Assembly: GCA_025928535.1 (NCBI GenBank)
Contig: JAICJJ010000210.1
Location: forward strand, 1 to 5,797
Reading direction: 5' to 3'
DNA from: Thermomicrobiales bacterium
GTDB lineage: Bacteria > Chloroflexota > Chloroflexia > Thermomicrobiales > UBA6265
Length of the DNA stretch: 5,797 bases
Below, piece after piece: positions 1-5,294 of the stretch. How positions within the stretch are numbered: the first letter of the stretch is position 1; each line of letters begins with the position of its first letter. The notes under the pieces were generated by a model. That model had not been told where the DNA came from and searched no databases. It saw only the letters and a program-made list of their open reading frames with translations. Both the position numbers and the translations under genes were made by a program.

Positions 1-66
1 AAGGATCTCGGCTGACCGGACGCCTCCTTCCTGAGAACCGAGATCCTTCGGCTGCGGCCTCAGGAT
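1..66. repeat. Intergenic inverted-repeat element, possibly cut by the left edge
   Basis: AAGGATCTCGG at 1-11 is a perfect 11-bp inverted match to CCGAGATCCTT at 38-48, separated by 26 nt. It is followed by CTTCGGCTGCGGCCTCAGGATGACG-like sequence, in which ATCCT (43-47) and AGGAT (62-66) form a second, shorter inverted pair. From memory, short intergenic elements of the form CTTCGG...CTCAGGATGAC recur in many copies in some Chloroflexota and other environmental genomes. That part is recollection, not shown here. No coding potential is seen. It may be a REP/MITE-like element or a terminator for a gene to the left. Confidence 0.5.
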
Positions 67-153
67 GACGTTCCCTCCTGCCGACAAGCGGAAAGCTGCC
101 GACCGGCTCGCGCGTCGTTCCATGCGTCGCCGCCCGAAGAGGGTCGGCCCGGG
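67..153. other. Non-coding stretch upstream of the FTR1 gene
   Basis: No credible gene lies between the repeat element and the promoter. The only structure seen is a 7-bp inverted match, GCCGACC (98-104) with GGTCGGC (142-148), too far apart and too short to call. Together with its flanks it makes up the 254-bp non-coding left end of the window. Confidence 0.4.
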
Positions 154-182
154 TTGACAGCCGGTCGCCGCGGTTCTACCGT
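154..182 (+). promoter_or_regulatory. Sigma70-like promoter for the FTR1 permease
   Basis: A perfect -35 hexamer TTGACA (154-159) is followed after exactly 17 nt by TACCGT (177-182). The latter keeps the three most conserved -10 positions (TA...T). Initiation would fall near 189-190, giving a leader of about 65 nt to the preferred GTG at 255. No Fur-like palindrome is evident around it. The -10 is weak in the middle, so confidence is moderate. Confidence 0.5.
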
Positions 183-242
183 TCCCCTCGGCAATTCCGA
201 CGGCGCCGCTCAGGATTGAGCGCGACACGATTCGAACTTGGC

Positions 243-249
243 GAGGGAG
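243..249 (+). promoter_or_regulatory. Ribosome binding site that fixes the FTR1 start
   Basis: GAGGGAG sits 5 nt upstream of GTG at 255. The in-frame TTG at 216 has only CAGGA-like sequence close to it and would add 13 residues, so GTG 255 is preferred. Confidence 0.6.
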
Positions 250-254
250 CGCAG

Positions 255-1229
255 GTGAATCAGGCGATCGGGTGGCCGTCCGCCGGCAAGGCGGCGCGGG
301 CGGGGCTGAATGCGGCGCTCATCGCCGCCGGAGCGGTCGTTCTCGCCACGCTCGTCTGGCAAGGCGTGACCGCGTCCGGCGTGCCCGACCCCGCGGCCGG
401 GCATCTCAGCCGTCAGGCCGTCATCGTCGACACCGCGCTCCTCGTTTTCCGGGAAGGGCTGGAAGCGATCCTCGTCCTGGCCGCGATCACGGCCAGTTTC
501 GTCGGCGCGCAAGCGGCGTATCGCCGGCCGGTGGCGGCGGGAGCCGGCGCGGGCGTGCTGGCCAGTTTCGCGACGTGGTTCGTCGCCATCGCCATTCTCA
601 GCGCGGTCAACGTGCCGGAACTGCACCTGCAAGCGGCGACCGGCTTGCTGGCGGTCGTCGTGCTGCTGGTGATCATGAACTGGTTTTTCCACAAGATTTA
701 CTGGACCGGCTGGATCGCCCATCACAACCGCCGGCGCCGCGACTTGCTGGCGGACGCGGGGTCGGGCGCGGTCGCTTCGCAAACCCTTCTCGGGCTGGGG
801 TTGCTCGGCTTCACCGCCATCTACCGCGAAGGCTTCGAAATCGTCCTCTTTCTCCAGAATCTGCGGCTGCAAGCCGGTTCGGCGGTCGTCTTGCAAGGGG
901 TGGCGATCGGCCTCGGCTTCACCGCCGTCGTCGCGGCGCTGACGTTTCGGCTGCACCACAAATTGCCCTACAAGAAGATGCTGGTGCTGACCGGCGTCCT
1001 GCTCGGCGTCGTCCTGATCGTGATGGTCGGGGAAAGCGTGCAGGAGATGCAACTGGCCGGCTGGCTGCCGACGACGAACGTCGCTCTGCCGATTCCCGAC
1101 TGGATGGGCGTCTGGTTCGCGCTCTTCCCGACGGTCGAATCGCTCGTCGCCCAGGCGCTGGCCGCGGCGCTGGTGATCGGCTCCTTTTACGCGGCCCATT
1201 CCGTCAAAACCGCGCTGCGTCGCGCCTGA
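255..1229 (+). CDS. FTR1/EfeU-family high-affinity iron permease
   Basis: This 324-residue polytopic inner-membrane protein belongs to the oxidase-dependent iron transporter (FTR1/EfeU) family, which moves iron across the cytoplasmic membrane. Direct evidence is the pair of family signature motifs, REGLE at residues 66-70 and REGFE at 191-195. Each lies in a hydrophobic helix, and their acidic residues are the established iron ligands of the family. Seven to eight membrane segments are apparent, roughly at 16-37, 57-83, 95-118, 125-147, 175-190, 211-232, 242-260 and 292-314. A FPTVESLVAQ segment near 291-300 is typical of bacterial members. It is somewhat longer than E. coli EfeU (about 276 aa) because of an extra N-terminal helix. 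GTG 255 was chosen over TTG 216 because of the GAGGGAG site. No EfeO, EfeB or cupredoxin partner is visible in the window. It is convergent with the two-component genes. Family assignment is firm; metal specificity (Fe2+ or Fe3+) is inferred. Confidence 0.93.
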   Translation: MNQAIGWPSAGKAARAGLNAALIAAGAVVLATLVWQGVTASGVPDPAAGHLSRQAVIVDTALLVFREGLEAILVLAAITASFVGAQAAYRRPVAAGAGAGVLASFATWFVAIAILSAVNVPELHLQAATGLLAVVVLLVIMNWFFHKIYWTGWIAHHNRRRRDLLADAGSGAVASQTLLGLGLLGFTAIYREGFEIVLFLQNLRLQAGSAVVLQGVAIGLGFTAVVAALTFRLHHKLPYKKMLVLTGVLLGVVLIVMVGESVQEMQLAGWLPTTNVALPIPDWMGVWFALFPTVESLVAQALAAALVIGSFYAAHSVKTALRRA

Positions 1230-1246
1230 TTTCGCGCCAGACGAGG

Positions 1247-1280
1247 AGCGGCCGCCCGGGGATGGGTCCGCGCGGCCGCT
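1247..1280. terminator. Candidate bidirectional stem-loop between convergent genes
   Basis: AGCGGCCGC (1247-1255) and GCGGCCGCT (1272-1280) form a perfect 9-bp GC-only-type stem with a 16-nt loop. It lies 18 nt past the permease stop and about 94 nt past the kinase stop on the opposite strand. There is no T tract on either side, so it would be an intrinsic terminator of the U-tract-less type or simply a transcript-end hairpin. The remaining sequence to 1373 holds no gene. Confidence 0.4.
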
Positions 1281-1373
1281 GGAGGGAAGGGAAGTGGTCG
1301 CCGCCATCCCGGCGACGAATGGCTGGACGGCGGGAGCGACGAGCGGGGGAGGCCCGTGCCATGCCGTCACTGT

Positions 1374-2909
1374 CTATGACGATACTGGCCGCCGCTTTGT
1401 TCCCGATGTGCGCAGTCTGGGCGTTTGCTGAGAATCGGCGGGCGATTCTTCGCGCTCCGGTTTGGTGGCCTCGACCGGCGCGAGCGGCAACCGCACCGTG
1501 AACCGGGCGCCGGCGCCTGCCTCGCTCGTCAAGGCGATCTCTCCGCCGTGCGCCCGCACCAGCGAATCGACGATCGCCAGTCCGAGGCCGCTGCCGCCGG
1601 TCTGGCGGCCCCGCCCGGGATCGGCCCGCCAGAACCGCTCGAAAATGCGGTCGCGCGCATCCGGCGGCACGCCGGGACCTTCGTCCGCGACCGTCAATTC
1701 GACCGCATCGCCGGCCGTCTCGACGATCACATGGACCGGCGTGCCGGGCGGCGTGTGCGTCCGCGCGTTGGCGAGCAGATTGTCGATCACCTGCCGCAGG
1801 CGCATCGGATCGCCCTGGACGATCGCGCGCTCGCACAATTGCTCGTCGATCGGCCGGTCGGGGGCGACGACGCGAAAATAGGCGACCGCGTCGCGCGCCA
1901 GCCGCACGAGATAGATCGGCCGCCCCTCGATGCCCCGCTGTTGATCGAGCCGCGCCAGCAAGAGGAGATCGTCGATCAGGCGGGCCATCCGTCCGCCTTC
2001 GCCTTCGATTCGACGCATCGCGCCCGCCACGGCCGCTTCGTCCGGCAGCGCGCCTTGACGGTAGAGTTCGGCGTAGCCCCGGAGCGATGTCAGCGGCGTG
2101 CGCAATTCGTGCGCGGCGTCGGCGACGAAGCGGCGCAGCCGTTCTTCGCTCGCTTCCCGCGCCCGCGCCGCCCGCTCGATCCGGGAAAGCATTTCGTTGA
2201 GCGCCCCGCCGAGTTGCCCGAGTTCGCTCCTCGGGTCGGCGTCGGGCACGCGGCGGCTCAGATCGCCGGCTGCGATCGCGCTGGCGGTGTCGATCATCCG
2301 GTCGACCGGTCGCAAGGCGCGGCCGATCAGCCACCAACTGGCGGCGGCGGCGGCGATGAGCGCGACGACGCCGACGACGGCGAGAATGACGCCGAGCCGG
2401 CTGAGCGCGGCGTTGGTCGCCGCCAGCGGCGCGGCGCTGACGAGATAGGCGTCGGCCGGCGTCCGCTGGATCAGCACCCGGTACCGCATCGGGCTGCCGC
2501 CGGCGCCGACGGTCACGATCTGGTTGACCAGCGGCGCGAGATTGGCTGGCAAATCGGGCGGCGGATCGGGATCGTCCGGAAAGCCGGCCGGCTCGGACAC
2601 CAGAAGCAGACCGGCGGGGCCATAGAGATAGCGGCCGATCGGCCGTTCGACGAAGGCGGCGCCGCCCGCGCCTCCGGCCGCGGGTTCGGGTCCGGGGACG
2701 GTTCCGGGATGTCCGTCGGAGTCGGGGCCGGAGCCGGGGCCATGCCCGTCCGGGCGCGGGCCGGCGCGCACGGCGAACGCGCGCAACTGGTCGTCCACCT
2801 GGCCGACCAGGGCGGTGCGGGTCGCGCCGAGAATCGCCGTGCTGGCGAGGACGAGCGTCAGCAGGAGGACCAGGGCGACGGCGAGCGACAACCGGCTGCG
2901 CAGGCTCAC
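1374..2909 (-). CDS. Sensor histidine kinase of an OmpR-type two-component system
   Basis: This 511-residue membrane sensor kinase autophosphorylates on His and passes phosphate to the regulator encoded just upstream. Domains in order: TM helix 1 (about 7-29); extracytoplasmic domain (30-172) with a Gly/Pro/Asp/His-rich stretch at about 50-80; TM helix 2 (173-196); HAMP (196-249); HisKA with FVADAAHELRTPLTSLRGY and phospho-acceptor His267; HATPase_c with N-box DNLLANA (Asn377), G1 box DEGPG (409-413), FERFWR F-box and G2 box GGSGLGLA (438-445). All catalytic motifs are intact. About 34 polar residues follow the ATPase fold. The architecture resembles actinobacterial TrcS/TcrY-type kinases. 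Start choice: GTG 2909 has a TGAAGG site 7 nt upstream that overlaps the regulator's stop. An in-frame ATG at 2942 lies inside the regulator gene and lacks such a site. The stimulus is unknown. Confidence 0.92.
   Translation of the reverse strand: MSLRSRLSLAVALVLLLTLVLASTAILGATRTALVGQVDDQLRAFAVRAGPRPDGHGPGSGPDSDGHPGTVPGPEPAAGGAGGAAFVERPIGRYLYGPAGLLLVSEPAGFPDDPDPPPDLPANLAPLVNQIVTVGAGGSPMRYRVLIQRTPADAYLVSAAPLAATNAALSRLGVILAVVGVVALIAAAAASWWLIGRALRPVDRMIDTASAIAAGDLSRRVPDADPRSELGQLGGALNEMLSRIERAARAREASEERLRRFVADAAHELRTPLTSLRGYAELYRQGALPDEAAVAGAMRRIEGEGGRMARLIDDLLLLARLDQQRGIEGRPIYLVRLARDAVAYFRVVAPDRPIDEQLCERAIVQGDPMRLRQVIDNLLANARTHTPPGTPVHVIVETAGDAVELTVADEGPGVPPDARDRIFERFWRADPGRGRQTGGSGLGLAIVDSLVRAHGGEIALTSEAGAGARFTVRLPLAPVEATKPEREESPADSQQTPRLRTSGTKRRPVSS
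2673..2762 (-). other. Low-complexity Gly/Pro/Asp/His segment in the kinase sensor domain
   Basis: This DNA encodes roughly residues 50-79 of the kinase, directly after the first membrane helix and a short amphipathic stretch. It is dominated by Gly, Pro and Asp, with two DGH triplets. On the DNA level it is a run of GGGCCGGAGC-like near-repeats. It is predicted to be disordered and outside the membrane. It may be a spacer or a metal-contact region; neither is shown. Confidence 0.6.
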
Positions 2910-2916
2910 GGCAGCG

Positions 2917-2922
2917 CCTTCA
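2917..2922 (-). promoter_or_regulatory. Ribosome binding site for the kinase, overlapping the regulator stop
   Basis: On the minus strand TGAAGG contains the TGA stop of the regulator gene and ends 7 nt before GTG 2909. The two genes are 10 nt apart and probably coupled in translation. Confidence 0.6.
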
Positions 2923-3648
2923 GGGAAGCGGGCGATCGCCATCCGGCGTGCGCAGCGCGTAGCCGACGCCGCGGACCGTCCGGATCAATTGCCCGTCCCG
3001 ATCGTCCAACTTGCGCCGCAGGTAACTGATGTACGTCTCGACCGCCGACGGATCGACCGCGAATTCGTCGTGCCAGACATGGTCGAGAATCTGGGATTTC
3101 GACACCACCCGATCGCGGTTGAGCAGCAGATAGTGCAGGAGGCGATATTCGGTCGGCGACAAGAAGCGCTCGTCGTCGTTGCGCCAGACGCGGTAGGCCG
3201 CTTCGTCGAGGACGAGATCGCCGGCGACGAGCCGTTTCGGACCCGCCTCCGTCGGCCGGGTGCGGCGCAAGACCGCTTCGACCCGCAAGACCAGTTCTTC
3301 GAGGCTGAACGGCTTGGTCACGTAATCGTCGCCGCCGCCGGTGAATCCCTCGCGCAAATCGGCCGGATCGTCGCGGGCGGTCAGGAAGATGACCGGCGCC
3401 GTGTTGCCCCCTTCGCGCAATTTGCGACAGATGGCGAATCCGTCGAGATCGGGCAGGTTGACGTCGAGCACGATCAGGTCGAACGCGACGTTGCGGCCGA
3501 GCGCGAGCGCGTCGCGGCCGGTCGCCGCGGCCTGCACGGCGAAGCCGCGAAACCGGAGCGCGGTCGTCACCAACTCGCGGATCGGCTCTTCGTCTTCCAC
3601 CACCAGCACCGCCATCTCGCGGTCCGGTTCGGCGCGCCCTGTCGCCAT
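2920..3648 (-). CDS. OmpR/PhoB-family response regulator
   Basis: This is a 242-residue cytoplasmic DNA-binding regulator. Receiver domain (about 12-125): acidic pair Glu18-Asp19, phospho-acceptor Asp62 in VLDVNLPDLDG, Thr90 in IFLTAR, and Lys112 in DDYVTKPFS are all present. The C-terminal winged helix (about 140-235) shows the LSPTEYRLLHYLL segment, the recognition-helix region SAVETYISYLRRKLD, and the RTVRGVGYAL wing. The whole is closest in style to actinobacterial TrcR/TcrX-type regulators. The start at ATG 3648 is chosen because GAAGGGAA lies 7 nt upstream and gives the usual family length. Earlier in-frame ATGs at 3738 and 3690 would add an arginine-rich tail with no homology-like features. 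The gene is followed 10 nt later by its kinase, so they form one operon. An 11-bp-spaced direct repeat upstream suggests autoregulation. Confidence 0.95.
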   Translation of the reverse strand: MATGRAEPDREMAVLVVEDEEPIRELVTTALRFRGFAVQAAATGRDALALGRNVAFDLIVLDVNLPDLDGFAICRKLREGGNTAPVIFLTARDDPADLREGFTGGGDDYVTKPFSLEELVLRVEAVLRRTRPTEAGPKRLVAGDLVLDEAAYRVWRNDDERFLSPTEYRLLHYLLLNRDRVVSKSQILDHVWHDEFAVDPSAVETYISYLRRKLDDRDGQLIRTVRGVGYALRTPDGDRPLP

Positions 3649-3655
3649 GCATCCG

Positions 3656-3663
3656 TTCCCTTC
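3656..3663 (-). promoter_or_regulatory. Ribosome binding site that fixes the regulator start
   Basis: On the minus strand GAAGGGAA ends 7 nt before ATG 3648. A competing out-of-frame ATG at 3652 is only 3 nt from this site and opens an arginine-rich shadow frame. Confidence 0.65.
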
Positions 3664-3701
3664 AACCCATCGACCGGCCGGCGCCGCCATTGCATGTCTC
3701 C

Positions 3702-3707
3702 ACTCTA
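3702..3707 (-). promoter_or_regulatory. Candidate -10 element for the two-component operon
   Basis: On the minus strand TAGAGT matches TATAAT at four of six positions, including TA...T. At 17-nt spacing the -35 position reads AGCACG, which is poor, as is common for activator-dependent promoters. Initiation near 3695 would give a leader of about 47 nt to ATG 3648. It would place the direct repeat at 3739-3758 at roughly -44 to -63. The call rests mainly on this arrangement. Confidence 0.35.
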
Positions 3708-3738
3708 CCCGCTCCCGCTGCGGCCGTGCTGCGGACAT

Positions 3739-3758
3739 GCTGTGAACGGGCTGTGAAC
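3739..3758 (-). promoter_or_regulatory. Direct-repeat operator, probable binding site of the neighbouring regulator
   Basis: On the minus strand GTTCACAGC occurs twice in succession, at 3758-3750 and 3747-3739, identical over 9 nt with start-to-start spacing of exactly 11 bp. OmpR/PhoB-family regulators are known to bind as head-to-tail dimers to such repeats with 11-bp periodicity; the Streptomyces PhoP box is a GTTCACC-type example. It lies 91 nt upstream of the regulator's ATG and just upstream of a weak -35 region. Binding by this particular regulator is inferred. No second full copy is seen near the permease gene. Confidence 0.6.
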
Positions 3759-3793
3759 CGGACCCGGCCTGGCGACTGCCAAGCCGGGTCCGG
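3758..3793 (-). terminator. Strong stem-loop after the four-helix protein gene
   Basis: CCGGACCCGGC (3758-3768) pairs perfectly with GCCGGGTCCGG (3783-3793). The stem continues after one C-A mismatch with TGGC/GCCA (3770-3773 with 3778-3781), closing a 4-nt loop. It starts 17 nt after the stop at 3811 in the direction of transcription. No T run follows; instead the hairpin runs straight into the regulator's direct repeat, sharing base 3758. It probably ends the HhH/membrane-protein transcript and insulates the two-component promoter. Confidence 0.5.
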
Positions 3794-3810
3794 CGAGGGC
3801 CGATGCCACG

Positions 3811-4314
3811 TCACGATCTCGCTTGCCGGCTCCAGCCGAGCGCGTCGCGCCGCCAGGAACGTTCGACGTCGATCGCGTGAGCCGGCGTGGCCAACGCGGC
3901 GGCGGCTTCGGTCGCGGCGATCGAGACCACGGCCGCGACCGCCAGCACGCCCGAGGCGAGCAACGGCGCATGCCCGGTCAACATGCCCAGAATCGTCGTC
4001 TTCAGGTCGGCGTGCGGCCGCGTTTCGTGGATGAAGCCGAGATTGCCCTGCAGATGCTCGTAGACGCCGATCAGGCTGGCCAGCGCGATGCCGATCATGC
4101 CGATGCGCACCTGTTTGACGCGGTCGGGCGTCGCTTCCGCTCGCACCCGCCACAACAGCGCCAATCCGAGCAGACAGAGCGCGAATGGCAGGAACTGAAT
4201 CGGGTCTTTCCAATGCCTGGCGGCCAGCAGTTCGGCAATCGTGCCGAAGAAGAGCACAACCGCGAGCCAGTACAGAACGCAATGGAGGCGCTGCAGCGTC
4301 AGCGAAGCGTTCAT
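3811..4314 (-). CDS. Four-helix integral membrane protein of unknown function
   Basis: I do not recognise a named family for this 167-residue protein. Hydrophobic segments at about 11-30, 38-55, 70-86 and 113-140 predict four membrane helices. They are joined by a basic cytoplasm-like loop (56-70) and a polar loop between helices 3 and 4. That loop and the end of helix 3 contain the eye-catching YEHLQGN (85-91) and HETRPH (96-101) segments. Their clustered His and Glu are candidates for metal, heme or partner binding; this is inference. A short charged tail ends the protein. The ATG overlaps the stop of the HhH gene as ATGA (4311-4314), so translation is coupled and the two products very likely act together. 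A strong hairpin follows the stop. The reading is supported by the clean hydrophobic pattern, the coupling and the absence of competing recognisable proteins on the other strand. Confidence 0.8.
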   Translation of the reverse strand: MNASLTLQRLHCVLYWLAVVLFFGTIAELLAARHWKDPIQFLPFALCLLGLALLWRVRAEATPDRVKQVRIGMIGIALASLIGVYEHLQGNLGFIHETRPHADLKTTILGMLTGHAPLLASGVLAVAAVVSIAATEAAAALATPAHAIDVERSWRRDALGWSRQARS

Positions 4315-5228
4315 GCGGTCACCAGAAAGGCCGGAGCCGCCTTGGCCAACTCCGCGCCGACCAATTGCTCCAGCGCGGCGAGCAGCGCCGTCGCGTCGGC
4401 ATATGGCCGCCCGGCGATGAGTTGTTGCGCCCGGTCGGCATCGACGCCGGGCAACTGGGCCAGCGTGTCGGCATCGGCCGCATTGGGATCGACGGGGACG
4501 AAGAGATACGCCTGGTACGCGGCCACCTGCGCCGCATCGACGTATTTGCCGATTTCCTTCTGGAATTGGGCCAGACTCGTGTAGGGCCGATATTCGGCGA
4601 ATTCGCGCAGCATCTGGTCGCCGACGCCCGGAATCGTCCGGAATTGCGCATCGGCGGCGGTATTGAGGTTGAACTTGGTCCAGGGCGCGCTCGCCGGCGC
4701 CGTCGCGGCGAGCATGGCTTTCGCGGCGTTCGTCTGATCCGGCGAAACCTGCTGGCCGAGCGCCGCGAGAAACGCCGCGTCATCCGCGTAGGGCCGCCCG
4801 GCGATCAATTGCTGCCCCCGATCGCCATCGACGCCCGGCAACTGGGCCAGGGTGTCGGCATCGGCGTCGTTCGGCGCGACCGGCACGAACAGGTACCGCT
4901 CGTAGCCGGCGACGACATCCGGATCGACGTATTTGCCGATCTCCTGGCGAAACTGGACGATCGTCGCATATGGCCGGTATTCGGAAAATTCGCGCGTCAT
5001 CCGTTCGCCGGCGCCCGGAATCGTCAAAATCTGCTCGGGCGTGATCGCGTTCAGGTTGAACTTGATCCAGGTCGCCTCGGATGCGTTGGTCGCGTTTCCG
5101 TCCGTCGCCGCGCTTTGCGCGAATCCGCCGACCGGGCGGAGCAGCGCGCCGAAGCCGATGCCCGCGGCGCCGGCGAGCACTCGCCGGCGATCGGCGCGAA
5201 TCGCGCGAATTTGCGTCGCTCTGTTCAC
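4311..5228 (-). CDS. Exported protein with two tandem helix-hairpin-helix modules
   Basis: This 305-residue protein begins with a Tat-like signal: ADRRRVLAG with Arg14-16, a hydrophobic core at about 18-30, and a probable cleavage region near FAQSA (36-40). The mature part is a tandem duplication, residues 54-169 and 183-298, about two-thirds identical by hand alignment with a 129-residue period. Each copy holds a first HhH-like unit (FNLN..., IPGxG, EYRPY, EIGKYVD) and a second one (DADTLAQLPGVD, QQLIAGRPYAD). That makes four units in A-B-A-B order. The first units keep the GxG hairpin of ComEA-type DNA-binding HhH motifs (70-74, 199-203); the second have GVD instead (130-134, 259-263). The GTG start at 5228 has GGGAGG 10 nt and AAGGA 4 nt upstream. 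An upstream ATG at 5396 would add an arginine-rich non-signal extension. It is coupled to the four-helix protein by ATGA. DNA binding outside the membrane is possible, but a structural or protein-binding role is equally open. Confidence 0.85.
   Translation of the reverse strand: MNRATQIRAIRADRRRVLAGAAGIGFGALLRPVGGFAQSAATDGNATNASEATWIKFNLNAITPEQILTIPGAGERMTREFSEYRPYATIVQFRQEIGKYVDPDVVAGYERYLFVPVAPNDADADTLAQLPGVDGDRGQQLIAGRPYADDAAFLAALGQQVSPDQTNAAKAMLAATAPASAPWTKFNLNTAADAQFRTIPGVGDQMLREFAEYRPYTSLAQFQKEIGKYVDAAQVAAYQAYLFVPVDPNAADADTLAQLPGVDADRAQQLIAGRPYADATALLAALEQLVGAELAKAAPAFLVTA
4335..4682 (-). repeat. Second copy of the HhH module (tandem intragenic duplication)
   Basis: This encodes residues 183-298 of the HhH protein, starting at the WTKFNLN segment. 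It aligns to the copy at 4722-5069 without gaps at a constant 387-bp offset. The best-conserved DNA encodes the DADTLAQLPGVD and GRPYAD portions and the EIGKYVD portion. Confidence 0.85.
4722..5069 (-). repeat. First copy of the HhH module (tandem intragenic duplication)
   Basis: This encodes residues 54-169, starting at WIKFNLN. It matches the downstream copy at about 76 of 116 residues by eye. A 13-residue Ala/Pro-containing linker separates the two copies. Confidence 0.85.
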
Positions 5229-5238
5229 GATGTCCTTG

Positions 5239-5244
5239 CCTCCC
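5239..5244 (-). promoter_or_regulatory. Ribosome binding site supporting the HhH gene start
   Basis: On the minus strand GGGAGG lies 10 nt before GTG 5228, with a second purine-rich core AAGGA (5233-5237) 4 nt before it. Either could act. Both support GTG 5228, which is also where the Tat-like signal begins. Confidence 0.5.
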
Positions 5245-5252
5245 GATGCACG

Positions 5253-5294
5253 CGATCCGCGCCGTGCGATTCCCCGCGAGAGCGGCGCGGATCG
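5253..5294 (-). promoter_or_regulatory. Perfect 12-bp hairpin in the leader of the HhH gene
   Basis: CGATCCGCGCCG (5253-5264) and CGGCGCGGATCG (5283-5294) are perfect reverse complements with an 18-nt loop. The hairpin ends 8 nt upstream of the GGGAGG site. It lies in the 222-bp gap 5229-5450, which otherwise holds no gene, and I see no convincing promoter hexamers there on the minus strand. It may be a terminator for the upstream membrane gene, an mRNA stabiliser or leader control element, or a dyad operator. Confidence 0.45.

Noticed and set aside
31..38. CTGAGAAC, one mismatch from the CTGTGAAC operator half-site, upstream of FTR1
   Set aside because: There is no second half 11 bp away on either side, and it lies within the inverted-repeat element, so it is not evidence that the regulator controls the permease.
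1303..1323. GCCAT/ATGGC 5-bp inverted pair between the convergent genes
   Set aside because: Too short and with an 11-nt loop; the 9-bp stem at 1247-1280 is a better terminator candidate.
210..1370. Long minus-strand frame opposite the FTR1 gene
   Set aside because: The product is dominated by Arg, Asp, Gln and Gly with no domain, and it is fully antisense to a gene with unmistakable FTR1 motifs. GC-rich codon bias produces such frames.
1425..3029. Long plus-strand frame opposite the kinase gene
   Set aside because: It mirrors the kinase in antisense, is low-complexity and Arg/Gly-rich, and has no recognisable domain; the kinase motifs on the other strand are complete.
2906..3652. Alternative minus-strand frame starting at ATG 3652 over the regulator gene
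   Set aside because: Its ATG is only 3 nt from the GAAGGGAA site and the product is Arg-rich without receiver motifs; the frame from ATG 3648 has all of them.
2815..3756. Plus-strand frame opposite the response regulator
   Set aside because: It is antisense to an intact OmpR-family gene, lacks a ribosome binding site and shows no domain.
5223..5228. GTTCAC at the HhH start codon, resembling the operator half-site
   Set aside because: It is a single six-base match at a start codon with no partner at 11-bp spacing; expected by chance.
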